NCBI RefSeq assembly: GCF_902459465.1
Contig: NC_047068.1
Coordinates: 9,610,001-9,674,000 of the forward strand
Length of the DNA stretch: 64,000 nucleotides
Direction: 5' to 3'
Origin: Asterias rubens
Lineage: Eukaryota; Echinodermata; Asteroidea; Forcipulatida; Asteriidae
Part shown: positions 1 to 44,073 of the stretch, one piece after another
How the letters are laid out: each line of letters begins with the position of its first letter
How positions within the stretch are numbered: the first letter of the stretch is position 1
Translations under genes and position numbers: made by a program
Notes under the pieces: model-generated
The model's database searches: none
Told to the model about the DNA's origin: nothing
The model's input: only the letters and a program-made list of their open reading frames with translations

Positions 1-294
1 TCGTCCCTCAATTTCTACGACAGTACTTGGGATGAATCTTCGTTGTGCTGAAAACGACAACGTTTAGCTGAACAACCGTCGTCGAAAACGAAAAGTCCCA
101 ATTATTGTTTTTACTACTGTTATTATTATATCAGGTAGTGTTACATGTACACTGTACATACCATTTACAAATAATTTTCAGTTGCTTTCTCTTCATCGAT
201 GTAGTTTATCTTTGCACACAATGCACCATGCTTTGAGTTCTATTTGATTTACCCCAATCCACCATCCTGCTTTTGATGTATATTTCCGTTACAG
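1..294 (+). other. partial intron at window edge
   Basis: This is AT-rich sequence upstream of the first visible EGF exon and ends in the acceptor TTACAG. I see no coding exon in it. It must be intronic because the next exon starts in phase 1. Confidence 0.6.
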
Positions 295-31939
<31,645 letters not shown>

Positions 31940-32574
31940 GATCCTCAAAGCACTAAGATTTCTTTATAAATGACAACCAAAACACTATTTTTATGTACAA
32001 TAACCGATTCGGATTCAAAGTCACCAAGAAAACGACTCTGTTTTTGTTTTTCTTTTTATAGCAATTGTCATGTTTTTTTTTTTTACAAATACATGTTTAT
32101 TTGTGGTTTTTATGTAAGACCTTTTAATCTTGCTAGAATTTTAAATATCTGCAAGTTACATATACTTTTACTTGTCACTTTATTGTACATTTTCATTGTA
32201 GATTTTGTATTTTTAATGGTTGAGAGCATTATCTTGTGATTTTTACTGCCTCTACAAACTAGGAAGTCAATGTAGACCCTTAGCGACTATTGTATACATG
32301 GTACTCGTTTGTAGTGTACAGGTTTCTTGAGTTGTGCAGAAACTGTTAACATGGGGATTGTGTTATCAAAACTACACTAGCCTTCCCCTCGACATGCAGA
32401 GCTTCCACATTTACATCTTGCAGTCAGGGAGATGTTGTACAAGAGTCGGTGAGATATTTAGATTTACGCTTAACACAACAAAGAGAAGAAGTTTTCATAA
32501 TCAGGGAGATTGTAAAAAAAAATATTATATTAAAACATGAAAAGACTGCCAGACACACCAGAGCGAACCCTGTC

Positions 32575-32760
32575 TCCTTGCGATAAGTGTGTTCTGTGGT
32601 CTTTTATACGTGCATTGAATGTACACACAGGACCTACGACTTCAAGTCGCATCCTGGACAAAGCAATAATGGTGTAGTGTCTTGCTCTAGGATACAAGTG
32701 TTATGACTTGGACTCAAATATCTGCAGAATCGGGGAGAGTTTGCAGCTCTGGTGCATGTT
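32575..32760 (-). mobile_element. SINE S2 copy, minus strand
   Basis: GACCTACGACTTCAAGTCGC, AATAATGGTGTAGTGTCTTG and ACAAGTGTTATGAC match the reverse complement of the S2 tail and head region seen at 20,720. Confidence 0.55.
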
Positions 32761-33569
32761 AGTTTCCTAAAAGGAGGCCGAGGATGAAAAGGGGCATTGT
32801 TCCAACTCGGGGATTTGTCCAGAATTCTGGTTTGATTGAACTGCTCAAAGTAATTGGTTTTTGTTACGACAGTTGACGTCACAGAATGTTAAGTCAGCCA
32901 TTTTTGCGGGCACCAAGTTTTATCAACTCCTTGCATGGTTGATCTGTGATCCACTTGGTTGCATAGATTAATGCTTGATGCAGATCAAATCCAAAGCTAT
33001 ATTGGGAACTATACATGATGTTTATTGTTTATTGTTTATTGTTAGGGTATTTTGTCAAATTGATTATGTATACGCTGTACACATGGCAGAAGCTGCTATT
33101 ATAGGGGTTTATCTACACGAGTTGATTTAGGCAGTTTAAACTTACATGTAAATCATGATTTTGTTTTTAATGTCATTTCAAGCAATTTTTTTTATTTATA
33201 TTATAATGTTGTTACCGACCGACCTTTTATCCAACAACTATGCATTTTTACAAATAGACATGTAGAAAGATTTACAGATGTTTCTGTGAAATCCCTGAAC
33301 TGTTCTTTATATTAGCTTGTAGTGATGTTTTGATATGTTGTGAGGCTTTGATTAGAGCACAGCATCCTATCAAACACAGCAACGGACATGACTTTGGACT
33401 CTGGTTCAAGCAAATCAGCAATGTTTGTTAAGACAAAGGCAAACTGTCAAGATCTCTAAATCTATTGTTAAATTACTTTGGTTGCAGCTGTCGCCATGTT
33501 TGTAAGAGAAGGGGCAGTCTGCCAATATCTCAATTTTTACTGCTAACACTGTCAGCACAAATACTGGGC

Positions 33570-33575
33570 AATAAA
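33570..33575 (+). promoter_or_regulatory. candidate poly-A signal AATAAA
   Basis: First AATAAA downstream of the membrane-protein stop codon, 1.63 kb beyond it. There is no independent evidence that it is used. Confidence 0.3.
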
Positions 33576-34411
33576 TGAAGCTCACTACCCGACTAGTTCG
33601 CTTCAATTAGTCACAACTTAGTCACTAGTCGCCCAGGCCTAGTCAGCACTATCTAAACCTTATTACCATAGCCATGTCACATCAATGATCACACGTTTCA
33701 AAATGTAAACTTGTTCAACTCCAGCAAAGTAACGCTTATCATACAATCAAACAACAAAATGTGTAGGTTGAACATCAGTATTTTATTCAGAATTATACAT
33801 GAAATTAAAAAGTTAAAGTACTGTTTCTTCTGTCTTAGAAATGAAGAGAATGTTTTAAAGAACTAAAGAAGAACATGAAGTATTACACAGATCAGATCTA
33901 CAAATACACATAATATCTAGAACAACAAAAATATTATGTAAATAATAGAGATTTTTAAAACCAAGTATTTTAATGCACAGGAACTGCTGTTTTAGGTAAT
34001 ATTATAGTAGTGTTCTGTTGACCTAAACACTTTTTGAAATATCACTGTTGTACCTCAACTTAAATGTTTCTAGAGAATGAACATTTATTTCTTGACTTTT
34101 ACCAACAGCTCCTGTGCCTTACAAACTTCCATCCAAACTTAACAAACTTAAATCCTTATCCTCAGTTAGTTTGTATATCATATTGTAGTATAAAAGATAT
34201 TGTAAAGAAATGCTTAAGTAAGTGTTTAGTATCAAGTATTGGTTATACACTCAGCAGGTATATTGCTTGTACGATTTATTGTTCGTCTCTCGTTCCATAC
34301 GTTCTTTTTCACCAATGTCTTTCAACTAGTAGATGTCACAAGCTCAACTAGCAGTGTAGCACCCTCGGGTCAAACCAAAGACATTAACAGTTGAGCAAGC
34401 CCTTGTATAAA

Positions 34412-34706
34412 CGGGGCCAGATTTCATAGCGCTGCTTAACAGTAAGCAAATATTCGTGCTTATTGTAGCAGAAAAATTTGCTAAAGTGCAAGCGTACATG
34501 TGTTTCACAGGTTAGCAGGAAAATTGGGCAGCCATATTGCGTGTTTACCATTGGTTTGCATTGTGACGTCATTTATTTTCGTGCGATAAGCACCGGAAGG
34601 TTAGTATACCTTTTCGTGTGCTTACAGTTAGCAGCGCTATGAAATAGAAATTGCACAGTAAGCACAAAATCGGCCGCTAAGCAGTGCTATGAAATTGGGC
34701 TCTGGT
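34412..34706. repeat. MITE family B, copy 4
   Basis: CGGGGCCAGATTTCATAGCG and GTGCTATGAAATTGGGCTCT ends. Full-length and very close to copy 1 (shared TGCATTGTGACGTCATTTAT). Confidence 0.8.
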
Positions 34707-35277
34707 CACCGGCCGGGATAAAGATAGGCACTAGTCTTACAACTTTCAATTTCTGCTTTATGATTGCTGTTTTCCGAAGTGACAGTGTTCCAGCAGGGCT
34801 AACTGTACCTACAATGATCTGCCAGTGTCAAGTTTTATGTGTGTTCATGTACTTGTATGAATGAATGCTAGGTCAAAGGTTAATCTGACAGGATCCCGCC
34901 AGGTGCTTCAAAGTGGGAGTCGGATACTCAGGCTAGGTACTGGCTGGCTCCTTCTGTTTATAACTTACTTATAGAGAACTTGTTTCCTTTATTCTTTTAA
35001 CAGGTGGTTAAACTTAACAATAAGATATGATAAACAAAGTCGTTATTTGATGGCTTAGTATTTTGAAATAAGAAATAAAGTGTTTTTACTTTTACCTATA
35101 TAAGTTTAAATTATTTTATACTTAAAGTTTTATATGTATTTGCAAACTGTCGGTGCACAGAATGAAGCATTTATCCACCAATAAAACGCAACTTCGTTTG
35201 ATACAAAACATTGTTATAGGTGTCTAATCCATACGTAGGGGTTTTCAAAGGTGCATGTCTCATGGTCTACAAACAAG

Positions 35278-37195
35278 GATTATGCCTTGCTTTTTGGTGA
35301 AATTTTGCTGAAATCGGATAAAGTCACAAGGGGTAAGCCTTGCATTTTTGTTGAAATTTGGCTGAAATCATATAAAATCACAAGGGGTAAGTCTTGCATT
35401 TTTGTTGAAATTTGGCTGAGATCAAATAAAAACACAAGGGGGTAAGCCTTGCATTTTGTTGAAAATTGGGTTAAATCGGATAAAATCACAAGTGGTAAGT
35501 CTTGCATTTTTTGTGAAATTTGGCTGAAATCAAATAAAATCACAAGGGGTAGGTTTTGCATTTTTTGTGAAATTTGGCTGAAATCACTTAAACTCACAAG
35601 GGATAAGTCTTGCATTTTGGTGAAATTCGGCTAAATCAGTCTTGCATTTTGGTGAAATTAGGCTGATATCGAAGAAAATCACAAGGGGTAAGCCTTGCTT
35701 TTTTGGTGAAATTTAGCTGAAATCAGATAAAATCACAAGGGGTAAGTCTTGCATTTGTAGTGAAATTTGACTTAAATTCGGATAAAATCACAACGGCTAA
35801 GCCTTGCATTTTTGTTGAAGTTTGGCTGGTACATGTAAGTCTTGCATTTTTGTTGAAATTTGGCTGAAATCGGATAAGATCACAAGGGGTAAGCCTTGCA
35901 TTTTGGTGAAATTTTGCTGAAATCGGATAAAATCACAAGGGGTAGTAAGCCTTGCTTTTTTGGTGAAAATTGGCTGAAATCACTTAAACTCACAAGGGAT
36001 AAGTCTTGCATTTTGGTGAAATTCGGCTGAAATCAGTCTTGCATTTTGGTGAAATTAGGCTGAAATCAAAGAAAATCACAAGGGGTACATGTAAGCCTTG
36101 CTTTTTTGGTGAAATTTAGCTGAAATCGGATAAAATCACAAGGGGTAAGTCTTGCATTTTTGTTGAAATTTGGCTGAAATCGGATAAAAACACAAGGGGT
36201 AAGCCTTGCATTTTGGTGCAATTTGGCTGAAATCGGATAAAATCACAAGGGGTAAGCCTTGCATTTTGTTGAAAATTGGGTTAAATCGATAAAATCACAA
36301 GTGGTAAGTCTTGCATTTTTTGTGAAATTTGGCTGAAATCAAATAAAATCACAAGGGGTAGGTTTTGCATTTTTTGTGAAATTTTGCTGAAATCAAATAA
36401 AATCACAAGGGGTAAGTCTTGAATTTTTTGTGAAATTTGGCTGAAATCACTTAAACTCACAAGGGATAAGTCTTGCATTTTGGTGAAATTCGGCTGAAAT
36501 CAAATAAAATCACAAGGGGTAACTCTTGCATTTTTTGTGATATTTTGCTGAAATCGGATAAAATCACAAGTGGTAAGTCTTGCATTTTGGTGAAATTTGG
36601 CTGAAATCAAATAAAATCACAAGGGGTAAGTCTTGCATTTTTTGTGAAATTTGGCTGAAATCAAATAAAATTACAAGAGCAAAATTTTGCTGAAACCGGT
36701 TAAAATAAAAAGGGGTAAGCCTTGCATTTGTAGTAGAATTTGGCTGAAATCGGATAAAATCACAAGGGATTTGATGACGTTTGGCTAAGATTTGGATAAA
36801 AAACATAAGTTGGTAAGTCATGCATTTGTGTTTAAATTTTGATTTTAAATCACAAGGGGTAAGTCTTGTATTTTTGTTGAAATTTTGATGAAACCGGTTA
36901 AAATCACAAGGGCATTTTTAATGTAATTTGACTGAAATTTGGCTGAAATCATATAAAATTACAAGGGCTAAGCCTTGCATTTTTGTTGAAGTTTGGCTGC
37001 AATCGGATAAAATCACAAGGGGTAAGTCTTGCATTCTTGTTGAAATTTGGATGAAATCACCTAAAATCACATAAAAATCAAATTTGTATTTAAATTTGGC
37101 TGAAATTTGATAAAAATCATAAGTGGTAAGCCTTGCATTTTGGCGAAATTTTGCTGAAACCGTTTAAAATCACAAGGGGTACATGTACATGTATG
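35278..37195. repeat. minisatellite, unit about 54 bp, roughly 35 copies
   Basis: Tandem units of the form GTAAGCCTTGCATTTT ... GAAATTTGGCTGAAATC ... ATAAAATCACAAGGG. Units vary by small indels, and larger blocks also repeat (compare 35,560-35,780 with 35,960-36,150). Because many units are a multiple of three, the minus strand stays open with an 18-residue repeat, but this is not a gene. Confidence 0.9.
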
Positions 37196-38300
37196 CCTTG
37201 TAATTTTACACCTTTTTATATTTATAAGCCAGATTCTACATGTAGCACGATGCTTACATGTTTGTATCTGCCTATAGTGTCTATGATACACATGCAGTGT
37301 TCTCCCTTAACAATGGTCCGCTGGCCAAATACCAGTTATAAACAGCCAAAGGACCAGTCAGAATTCTGTCCAGCGTAAGTCTTATGTATTGCTGAAGCCC
37401 CATCACTATGTACATGTAAACCACTTCATACCAGTTCAAATTACAAATCCCATGCCAATGGGAATGTTGAAAACCAGTGAACACCTGGCAGACCAGTGAA
37501 ATGACAAGCTAATTAGTCCTACTGCTGGCTAGTCAGAGGAAAATTTAAGGGCAGCGCAAACCCTGACATGTGTAAAATGTACATGTATTTGCATGTTTCA
37601 TGCTAAGGGCTAGTTTGCATCTTAGAAATAGGGGAAGTGCTCTTGTAAAAGCATAAAGCAATACATTTAAAAAATGTCCAACATTTATTTTAAAATACCA
37701 TTAGCAACCTCTCATATAAAAGCCCTCTCTGCTACACACACCAACGAGATATTGACTAAATGGAATGCATTCTTACAATTTTAATATCTGTATTCAGTAA
37801 CTATCAATATTACATACACTTGTAAGTTATTTCGCCAACAATAATTGATAGCTAAAATAGTAATAAAAATCACAACATAGAACACAACGAAAATACTATC
37901 ACCTGGGACACGGCTCTACTTACTGCCGAATTTCGCGCTCACGATCACCATCATCATGACCATTCTCTGATTGTACAACATGTTGTAGGGCAAGCGCCAA
38001 ATTTCTGCGCTGGATTTTGAACACGCACAAGCCAAAATTCCCAGCCAACAACTGAAATAAACTTTGCGTAAGTGCATAATTTCCTGCTTCCGAAAGTGAT
38101 GATTTCTTTGCTGACGGTAAGCAGAGCCATGAAATTGGGCACAGACCACAGCCAAATATGAGCCAAATCACCCTGCCATGAAGGAATAAAAGGTTATGGC
38201 AATTTTGAATCAAAAATAAATTCCCAAAAACCAAAGCAGACATAAGCTGTTGTGTACATAACTTAGGTACACACATTACAGTACATAGTGAGAAATCATC
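37196..38300. other. intergenic stretch (no gene seen)
   Basis: AT-rich. Near 38,118-38,150 there is GTAAGCAGAGCCATGAAATTGGGC, recalling a family B end (GTAAGCAG, ATGAAATTGGGC). The open frames on the minus strand there look incidental. Confidence 0.4.
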
Positions 38301-38690
38301 TTAAAGGCAGTGGACACTATTGGTAATTGTCAAAAACTAGCCTTCATAGTTGGTGTATCTCAACATATGCAAGAAACTAACTAACCTGTGAAAATTTGAG
38401 CTCAATCGGTCATCGAAGTTGCGAGATAATAATGAAGGAAAAAAAACACCCTTATCACACGAAGTTGTGTGCGTTTAGATGGTTGATTTCGAGACCTCAA
38501 GTTCTAAATCTGAGGTCTTGAAATCAAATTCGTGGAAAATTACTTCTTTCTCAAAAACTATGGCACTTCAGAGGGAGCCGTTTCTCACAATGTTTTATAC
38601 CATCAACCTCTCCCCATTACTGGTCACCAAGATATGGTTTTATGCTAATAATTATTTTGAGTAATTACCAATAGTGTCCACTGCCTTTAA
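38301..38690 (+). repeat. MITE family A, copy 12
   Basis: Complete copy with matching ends TTAAAGGCAGTGGACACTAT and its inverse ATAGTGTCCACTGCCTTTAA, the best terminal pair in the window. Confidence 0.9.
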
Positions 38691-40637
38691 GTGTGAATAA
38701 CTAAAATAGACAAAGATAGAAAATTGCCAGACGTTCTAACCCTCGCAGAGTCTTTCTTTGCTAGGGTGAAATGTCAGACCAGTAACTACATGTATTTTGT
38801 TTTTGATTGACACCATTCATATAGGTCCTTTTGGTTGGTAAGCAGTTTGCAACAGCAAGTATTATTTTGGAATAACACATGTATGGGTTTTAGTGTGAAT
38901 AACAACGATAAACACTTGTACATTTAGGGCTTGAACATTACATACGGTGTCACTATTTACCGGAAAAATAAAAACCGAGCCGGCTTAATGTATAACAGCA
39001 AACTCGTAGTGCTCACAAACATGAAACGAGACTATAATCCATCGAAGTTCAGACAGAATGTTCACCTTTTTGAGGTATAGTTGGCTTCATATTATGTAAC
39101 AATAATAATATTGGATGTCTTATTTTCGGGTTAACCATCAAACTATTCTTGCGATCAGACTTTGCCTCTTCCCATGACTTGCTGTACCTAATTATAAGCC
39201 ATGTGTATGATTTTGCTTAGCACCTCCATAAAAGAAGTAGGGCCTAATAATTCTTGTTAAATGTTGGAATTTTTCTCTTTCTACCAGCAAAATACAATTC
39301 ACCAAGGTCTGTTTTAACCATCAGCATTCAATATTCAAGGGACTGGGATCCCCTATCCCCAGTCTTCACAGACACAGTAGAGGGATGGTTAATTACCAAA
39401 AACCACACTGAAACCAAGTTGCCTAATTTACAACAATTACTAATCTGCCCATCAATCTTCTGTCTGGCACCGGAAACGGTTTCAAATTATCTGCACTCAT
39501 ACTGATAGCACAAAAACTTGCCAAAGATTGATAAAGATTGATTAGGCATTTCAGCATCCAGACATTGGGTCTTTCCTTTCTTTTCTCTGTACACACCCAA
39601 ACCCTTCTTGACTAACCCCTAACACCCCCTTCTCCCGCCGCGCCCTTTTCAGCAGTTTCCTTAATATATAGAACAAGACATTAATGCGTTGAGAATTAGT
39701 TGAACCCCCTATTTTTTCGCAATCCACACAGAAAGAGAGAGGTACATTTTAAAATTATTTTGAGCATCGTTAGTTTCTTAAGTGCGTTTCCGGCTCAAAC
39801 GTTTCTTGCTCAACTTAAACAAAATGCTAAGATTCATTTTTACATATTTACCATAAAACTATTCTTGTGATCAGACTTTGGTTTCCTCCCATGACTTGCT
39901 GTTCCTTAGCCGCGCGTATGTTTCACTCCTCCCTTAAACATTTTCATTTGTTGTCTTTTTATAGATAGTTTGAATAGTAAACTTTCAAGCAGTTAGAATG
40001 GTAAGTTTAAGCTTTGAAAAAGTGGTAATTACTTGTCTATTCTAGTTTCAAATATGTTTGGATATTTGAAATTCCCAAAACAGGGATGAGAAATGTCTGA
40101 CTTTTATCTGAACTCCAACCTTTTTATGTATGTCCGCCTTTTCTTCAGATATGAGAATCATGGTGATGGTTTGACTTATAGCACTGAGGATACTGTTCAC
40201 AGAAGCTCATTGCATTCGAGAAAGATTCGAGAAAGGAGCTTGGCCCTATACTTCCATTCATATAAAAAATCTGTTGGCTTTTTCTCCGCCCATGCCTTGT
40301 CCATGCTTGTCCTAAAAACTTTCTGATGTGATGCTTCTTCTGTACTTGAAGATGAGCGGACAGTTGGTTTGGTCTGAAAAAATTCGAAAATTTTGTCAAA
40401 ATCCAATATTTCTGGGACTGGGAGTAGTTTTTGCAAAAATAATTCCAATTCATCCACTGAAAATACTAAGCCTAGAATCCCGCTTTTCATTTTTAACCAG
40501 TAGGAATGTGGGAAAAAGAATCTTTGCAAAAAGAATAAAGGGGCCTCCTCCCTCCTTTTCCAAAAACAATCAGTAAAACGTGAATCGATTTAGTTGATGT
40601 CCTCCCCTGAATTCTACATTTTGTTTATACTTCACAG
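38691..40637 (+). other. intergenic or upstream intron of the BEN-like gene
   Basis: No exon could be supported. An 80-bp stretch near 39,131-39,211 (CTATTCTTGCGATCAGACTT) recurs at 39,850-39,931 (CTATTCTTGTGATCAGACTT). The 5' exons of the BEN-like gene may lie here or upstream of the satellite. Confidence 0.4.
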
Positions 40638-41035
40638 ACGATAAGAAAGAGCAGCAGAATGAGCAGGAAAAATGTCTGCGCTCAATGGAAGAGTGCTCTC
40701 AAGAGGCTGCTGGTGGATGTGCAACGATGGAGGACACATCAACCAAGGCCAAACGCATCAAGAAGAAACCAGTTTTGATGGCAGACTTCACAACCATTCA
40801 AGATGATGAAGAAGCCATGGACCTTGATGAGGAAGATGGTGAGGATACTGGGCAGCCTCAACCGACAAAGGCCAAGAACATAACAAAGACTACTCTCAAA
40901 GGGAAGTCTACATTGGGGGTGAAGACAAAGAAGACAGACACAACAAAGAGTACAACAAAAGCAGCAAAGCTTCAGACGACGCTGGACAAGTTGGCTGTTC
41001 AGAAAGCTTTGTGCAAGGAAATGCTCACCGTTAAG
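40638..41035 (+). CDS. BEN-like gene, exon a
   Basis: Acceptor TTCACAG, donor GTTAGC, 398 nt. Gln/Glu/Lys-rich start, an acidic patch, then a Lys/Thr-rich basic stretch that could be a nuclear localisation or DNA-contact region. Confidence 0.6.
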
Positions 41036-44000
41036 GTTAGCCTAAATGTTAAATGTTAAAGTACAAAAAGAAATTTTCACAAAAAAGCTTTTAAAAACTT
41101 CTCATCATGACTTTTTTGGGGAAAAACAACGGAGCAGGCACCCTTTTTATTTTATTATTTTTTTTAAGATTGGGGCTTTTTCCCAAGATGGCGAAAATTT
41201 GTATAACCACCTGATTTATGTATTAAATGACTAGCTTTTCACCTACCATTGGCGCTCTTATGTCATGTATGTTGTTGGAAACATGAAAATATAACTGGTT
41301 TCACTTGATTTAAATGCAAAAGCTGACATCGGGAATGGATGGCAAACAAAATTAATTGAACTGTATTCTAATCTTCCAACAGCCGATGAACTTACACTGT
41401 ATTTTTGAATCAGGAACTAACAGTAATTGTCCTTTAATTGAAGTAAAACATATCATAATAAAGAAATCCTTTATTTATTTATTTTTGATGTTTTCTCTCT
41501 TTATGCAGCCACCAGTTGCTGAGATGAACCCTGGTTCGAGCATGGGGGAAGAAGGGGTAATTTTAAATCTGAAACGGCAGCTGGCAGAAAGGGATAGTAA
41601 AATCAGCCAGTTAAAGGACCAGCTTAAGCAACAAGATGAGGAAATTCTCCTGTTGCGCCAAAGATCTGTGTCAGACCTTCCCTTCAGTGTTGGTAAGAAT
41701 TTTGTTTCCTTGTAATGAAACCAAATGCCCATTGCACAGGTCTAAGATTTCTTATTAACATTTTGGGATTTTAAAGAAATTGGAAGTTGGTGTCGTATTT
41801 CTGATGATGGACAGCATCTGTAAACCCACTGAATTAAAACATCTAGGAGATTAATTTTTTAGCGCATTGATGAAGGCGCATTACGCCGCGCCAAAGTTGA
41901 ATACAACACGCCCATGTTTCAAAACCGCCAAGCGGCCGGATGTATGCTTTTGTGCAATATCTCATTTGAAAGTTCAGAACTTTGGTAATCCTACCAAAAT
42001 AGCAATTTAACATTTTGATTCATTTTGAAGGTAAAATCAGCTTGAGCACGGACAATGCATCTTTGAATTCATATATTAAATACCTGATGTTTTGTTTTAG
42101 CTATCACCCCCCAAAAAATCAAGCTAATGCAAGAGGTAACCTCAGTTCTCCAATCGTGTCAATCCACAAGGCCAGCGCCATCCAAAAGCCTGCCAGCAGC
42201 CCAACCCACAAGCCAGCCACCAAAGGCCACTTTGACATCCACCTTGCCGTCCCCCTTGCCATCCACCAGCAGTCAGCCACCAAAACAAGTGTTTCAAACG
42301 AAACTCCAGCTTCCAACAGCAACGACCACCGGCCAAGACATTCATACAGCTCCACCAACTGAAGACACCTCTATGACCCCAACATCTGATGAGGTAAGTG
42401 AATCTTACTATGAACAGCCCCATGCCTTTTACCCTCTATTATTTTGTTTTTGATTATAATTTAAGATGTCTACTATTAAAGGGAGGCTTTATCATTAGTT
42501 TTCTTTTTGGAAGATTAAATTCATTACACACACATCACAAAACGATACTTTTGTAGTAACTTGGAAGTAATTATTGTTTTCATTTCTTCAATTGATGTAA
42601 CCTCCCTTTAGTTCATTTTATGATGTGAAGCCACTGCATTTACACTTTTACAAACCATACCTTATGTAATCTGTATCACAAAAAGCCTAACAAGATCACA
42701 CTTCTACACAATCTGTCATTATTCAAAAAGAACCTTGGCAAAAAGATTTCCTGTGGGTTTCTTGGCCAAGCAGGCACCATTTGCACATGAAATGACTGGT
42801 TGCCGTCTGTCCAAAATTGTGCTTTACCCATCCACTGTGAACAATAGACAAATCGCTGTCAATCATATCTTTACTTATTGAGCGTGTCTATTGCAACTTC
42901 TTCTTTTTTTCCACAGACAGTAACCCCATTGTATCCAGGAGGGATACCCCTTTTGACTGAGCAGGACAGGAGAGCGGCTCTCGCCAAGGGTAAATGTAAG
43001 GAGACACTGCTGTACGCTCTGCTTTTAGCAGTCTTTGGTGAGAGCCGGCTCGCACAAGGAAATGCCTGTGGGTCGAGACAGGCTGTCAATAGGAAGACTG
43101 CCACACCGAATGTCCCACTAGATGCAAGGAAGTTGCATGAAATTAAAGGTATTTTTTTCTTTCACTTTGTTGAGTTCAAAGAGAATGATACTATTTAAAT
43201 ATATTCCACTTAATCTTGTAAGTGGTACGTACAGATATGGCAGTTTTTGGAATTGGTTAATGCATCAAGAGTAATGGTGAAGCCAAATTGTTGAAACTTT
43301 CAGCTTCTTCAGATTGTCATTTCCCCCCAAAAAAGGCATTAACCTTTTTATAAACATGGTAATGATAAACATTTACATCAGTGTGATGATATGGTAGTAA
43401 ACATGCAGAATGTCATGGGTTTGAGATCCACCCATGTCGCCTGTGGAATGTTTTTCCTCGGGGCCGGAAAGCGACTAGTATACATGCAGTGCTTATAAAG
43501 TCAGTGTATAGGAAGCTTGCACAGGAGATCAAAAGGTCAAATTTGACTATGCGCTAAGCAATAGTTGTCGTTTGAGTTGATAAAATTGTGAATTATTGTA
43601 CAGGTTTAAACAGTGGTAATCTTTCAATCCTCACAATTCCAAAAGTTCTTGTGCAAGTTTCTGCAGATGCCACTGTGCCATTTTGTTTAACTTTTGATAT
43701 GGTGTGACAGGGCATATTTTAAAACTTTAAATCCTATGTAGTTGAATGGATGTTTTGCCCGGCAGGAAGTGCTGTGGAATATCCATCTTGTTTGTAAACA
43801 CCTGACATGGTCTATAAAGTCAGGTTTCTGTACCATCTGAGTTTTACAAAATGGGTAAACTTCTAGTTTTGGCTCATGGTGATCTTTAATTTTTACATAT
43901 TAACTATTGCACAAACTTCTCGTGCCATTTGTTTTCTAGAGTGCGTACTTCGACGATATAGGCTTCCAAGTGGCCAACCTTGTATGAGTGCAAAGGAATT

Positions 44001-44073
44001 CAACGATAAAATAAATCAAAAATGTGCAACATGTAGACGAGCACTACAGAGGAAAGCATCGTCTGCACAGTAA
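40638..44073 (+). CDS. BEN-like domain protein gene (3' part, five exons)
   Basis: Exons 40,638-41,035, 41,509-41,692, 42,101-42,393, 42,917-43,148 and 43,940-44,073 join in frame (phases 1/0, 0/1, 1/0, 0/1, 1/stop). They give about 410 residues. The order is: an N-terminal segment with acidic (DLDEEDGED) and Lys/Thr-rich runs; a coiled coil (LKRQLAERDSKISQLKDQL); a Pro/Ser/Thr/Gln-rich linker; then a C-terminal domain with KETLLYALLLAVFGESRLA, LDARKLHEIKECVLRRY and FNDKINQKCATCRRAL. That last block fits BEN domains, which bind DNA or mediate chromatin and protein contacts. It is probably a nuclear factor. Fit to BEN is by eye; the start codon is not in the window's visible exons. Confidence 0.6.
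41509..41692 (+). CDS. BEN-like gene, exon b (coiled coil)
   Basis: Acceptor ATGCAG, donor GTAAGA, 184 nt. Leucines spaced in heptads across about 35 residues (LKRQLAERD ... QLKQQDEEILLL). Confidence 0.65.
42101..42393 (+). CDS. BEN-like gene, exon c (low-complexity linker)
   Basis: Acceptor TTTTAG, donor GTAAGT, 293 nt. Starts ITPQKIKLMQEV, then Pro/Ser/Thr/Gln-rich sequence to the end; likely disordered. Confidence 0.6.
42917..43148 (+). CDS. BEN-like gene, exon d (start of BEN-like domain)
   Basis: Acceptor CCACAG, donor GTATTT, 232 nt. Carries LYPGGIPLLTEQDRR, the helical YALLLAVFGESRLAQG and NVPLDARKLHEIK. Confidence 0.65.
43385..43500 (+). mobile_element. possible SINE fragment
   Basis: GATATGGTAGTAAACATG, GGGTTTGAGATCC and CCTCGGGGCCGGAAAGCG suggest a tRNA-derived head, weakly. 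Confidence 0.3.
43940..44073 (+). CDS. BEN-like gene, terminal exon e
   Basis: Acceptor TTCTAG; Glu codon split across the intron. Encodes CVLRRYRLPSGQPC and INQKCATCRRALQRKA, then TAA at 44,071-44,073. Confidence 0.65.

Larger units (their letters stand above)
31940..35277 (+). other. 3' UTR and intergenic stretch
   Basis: No coding sequence seen. AATAAA occurs at 33,570-33,575 and 35,074-35,079, but neither can be chosen as the true poly-A signal. The stretch includes the repeat at 32,390-32,515, a minus-strand SINE S2 near 32,575-32,760 and MITE family B at 34,412. Confidence 0.5.

Noticed and set aside
35280..35615. 111-codon minus-strand open frame (and similar ones to 36,821)
   Set aside because: Created by the 54-bp minisatellite, whose unit is a multiple of three; no splice, start or domain support.
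37133..37378. possible exon ending near 37,375 (GCGTAAGT)
   Set aside because: It has a donor-like site but no protein similarity or matching acceptor; partly satellite.
37920..38276. 118-codon minus-strand frame
   Set aside because: No family resemblance or splice signals; partly overlaps MITE-like sequence.
42119..42423. minus-strand frames of 79 and 93 codons
   Set aside because: Shadows of the Pro/Ser/Thr-rich exon on the plus strand.
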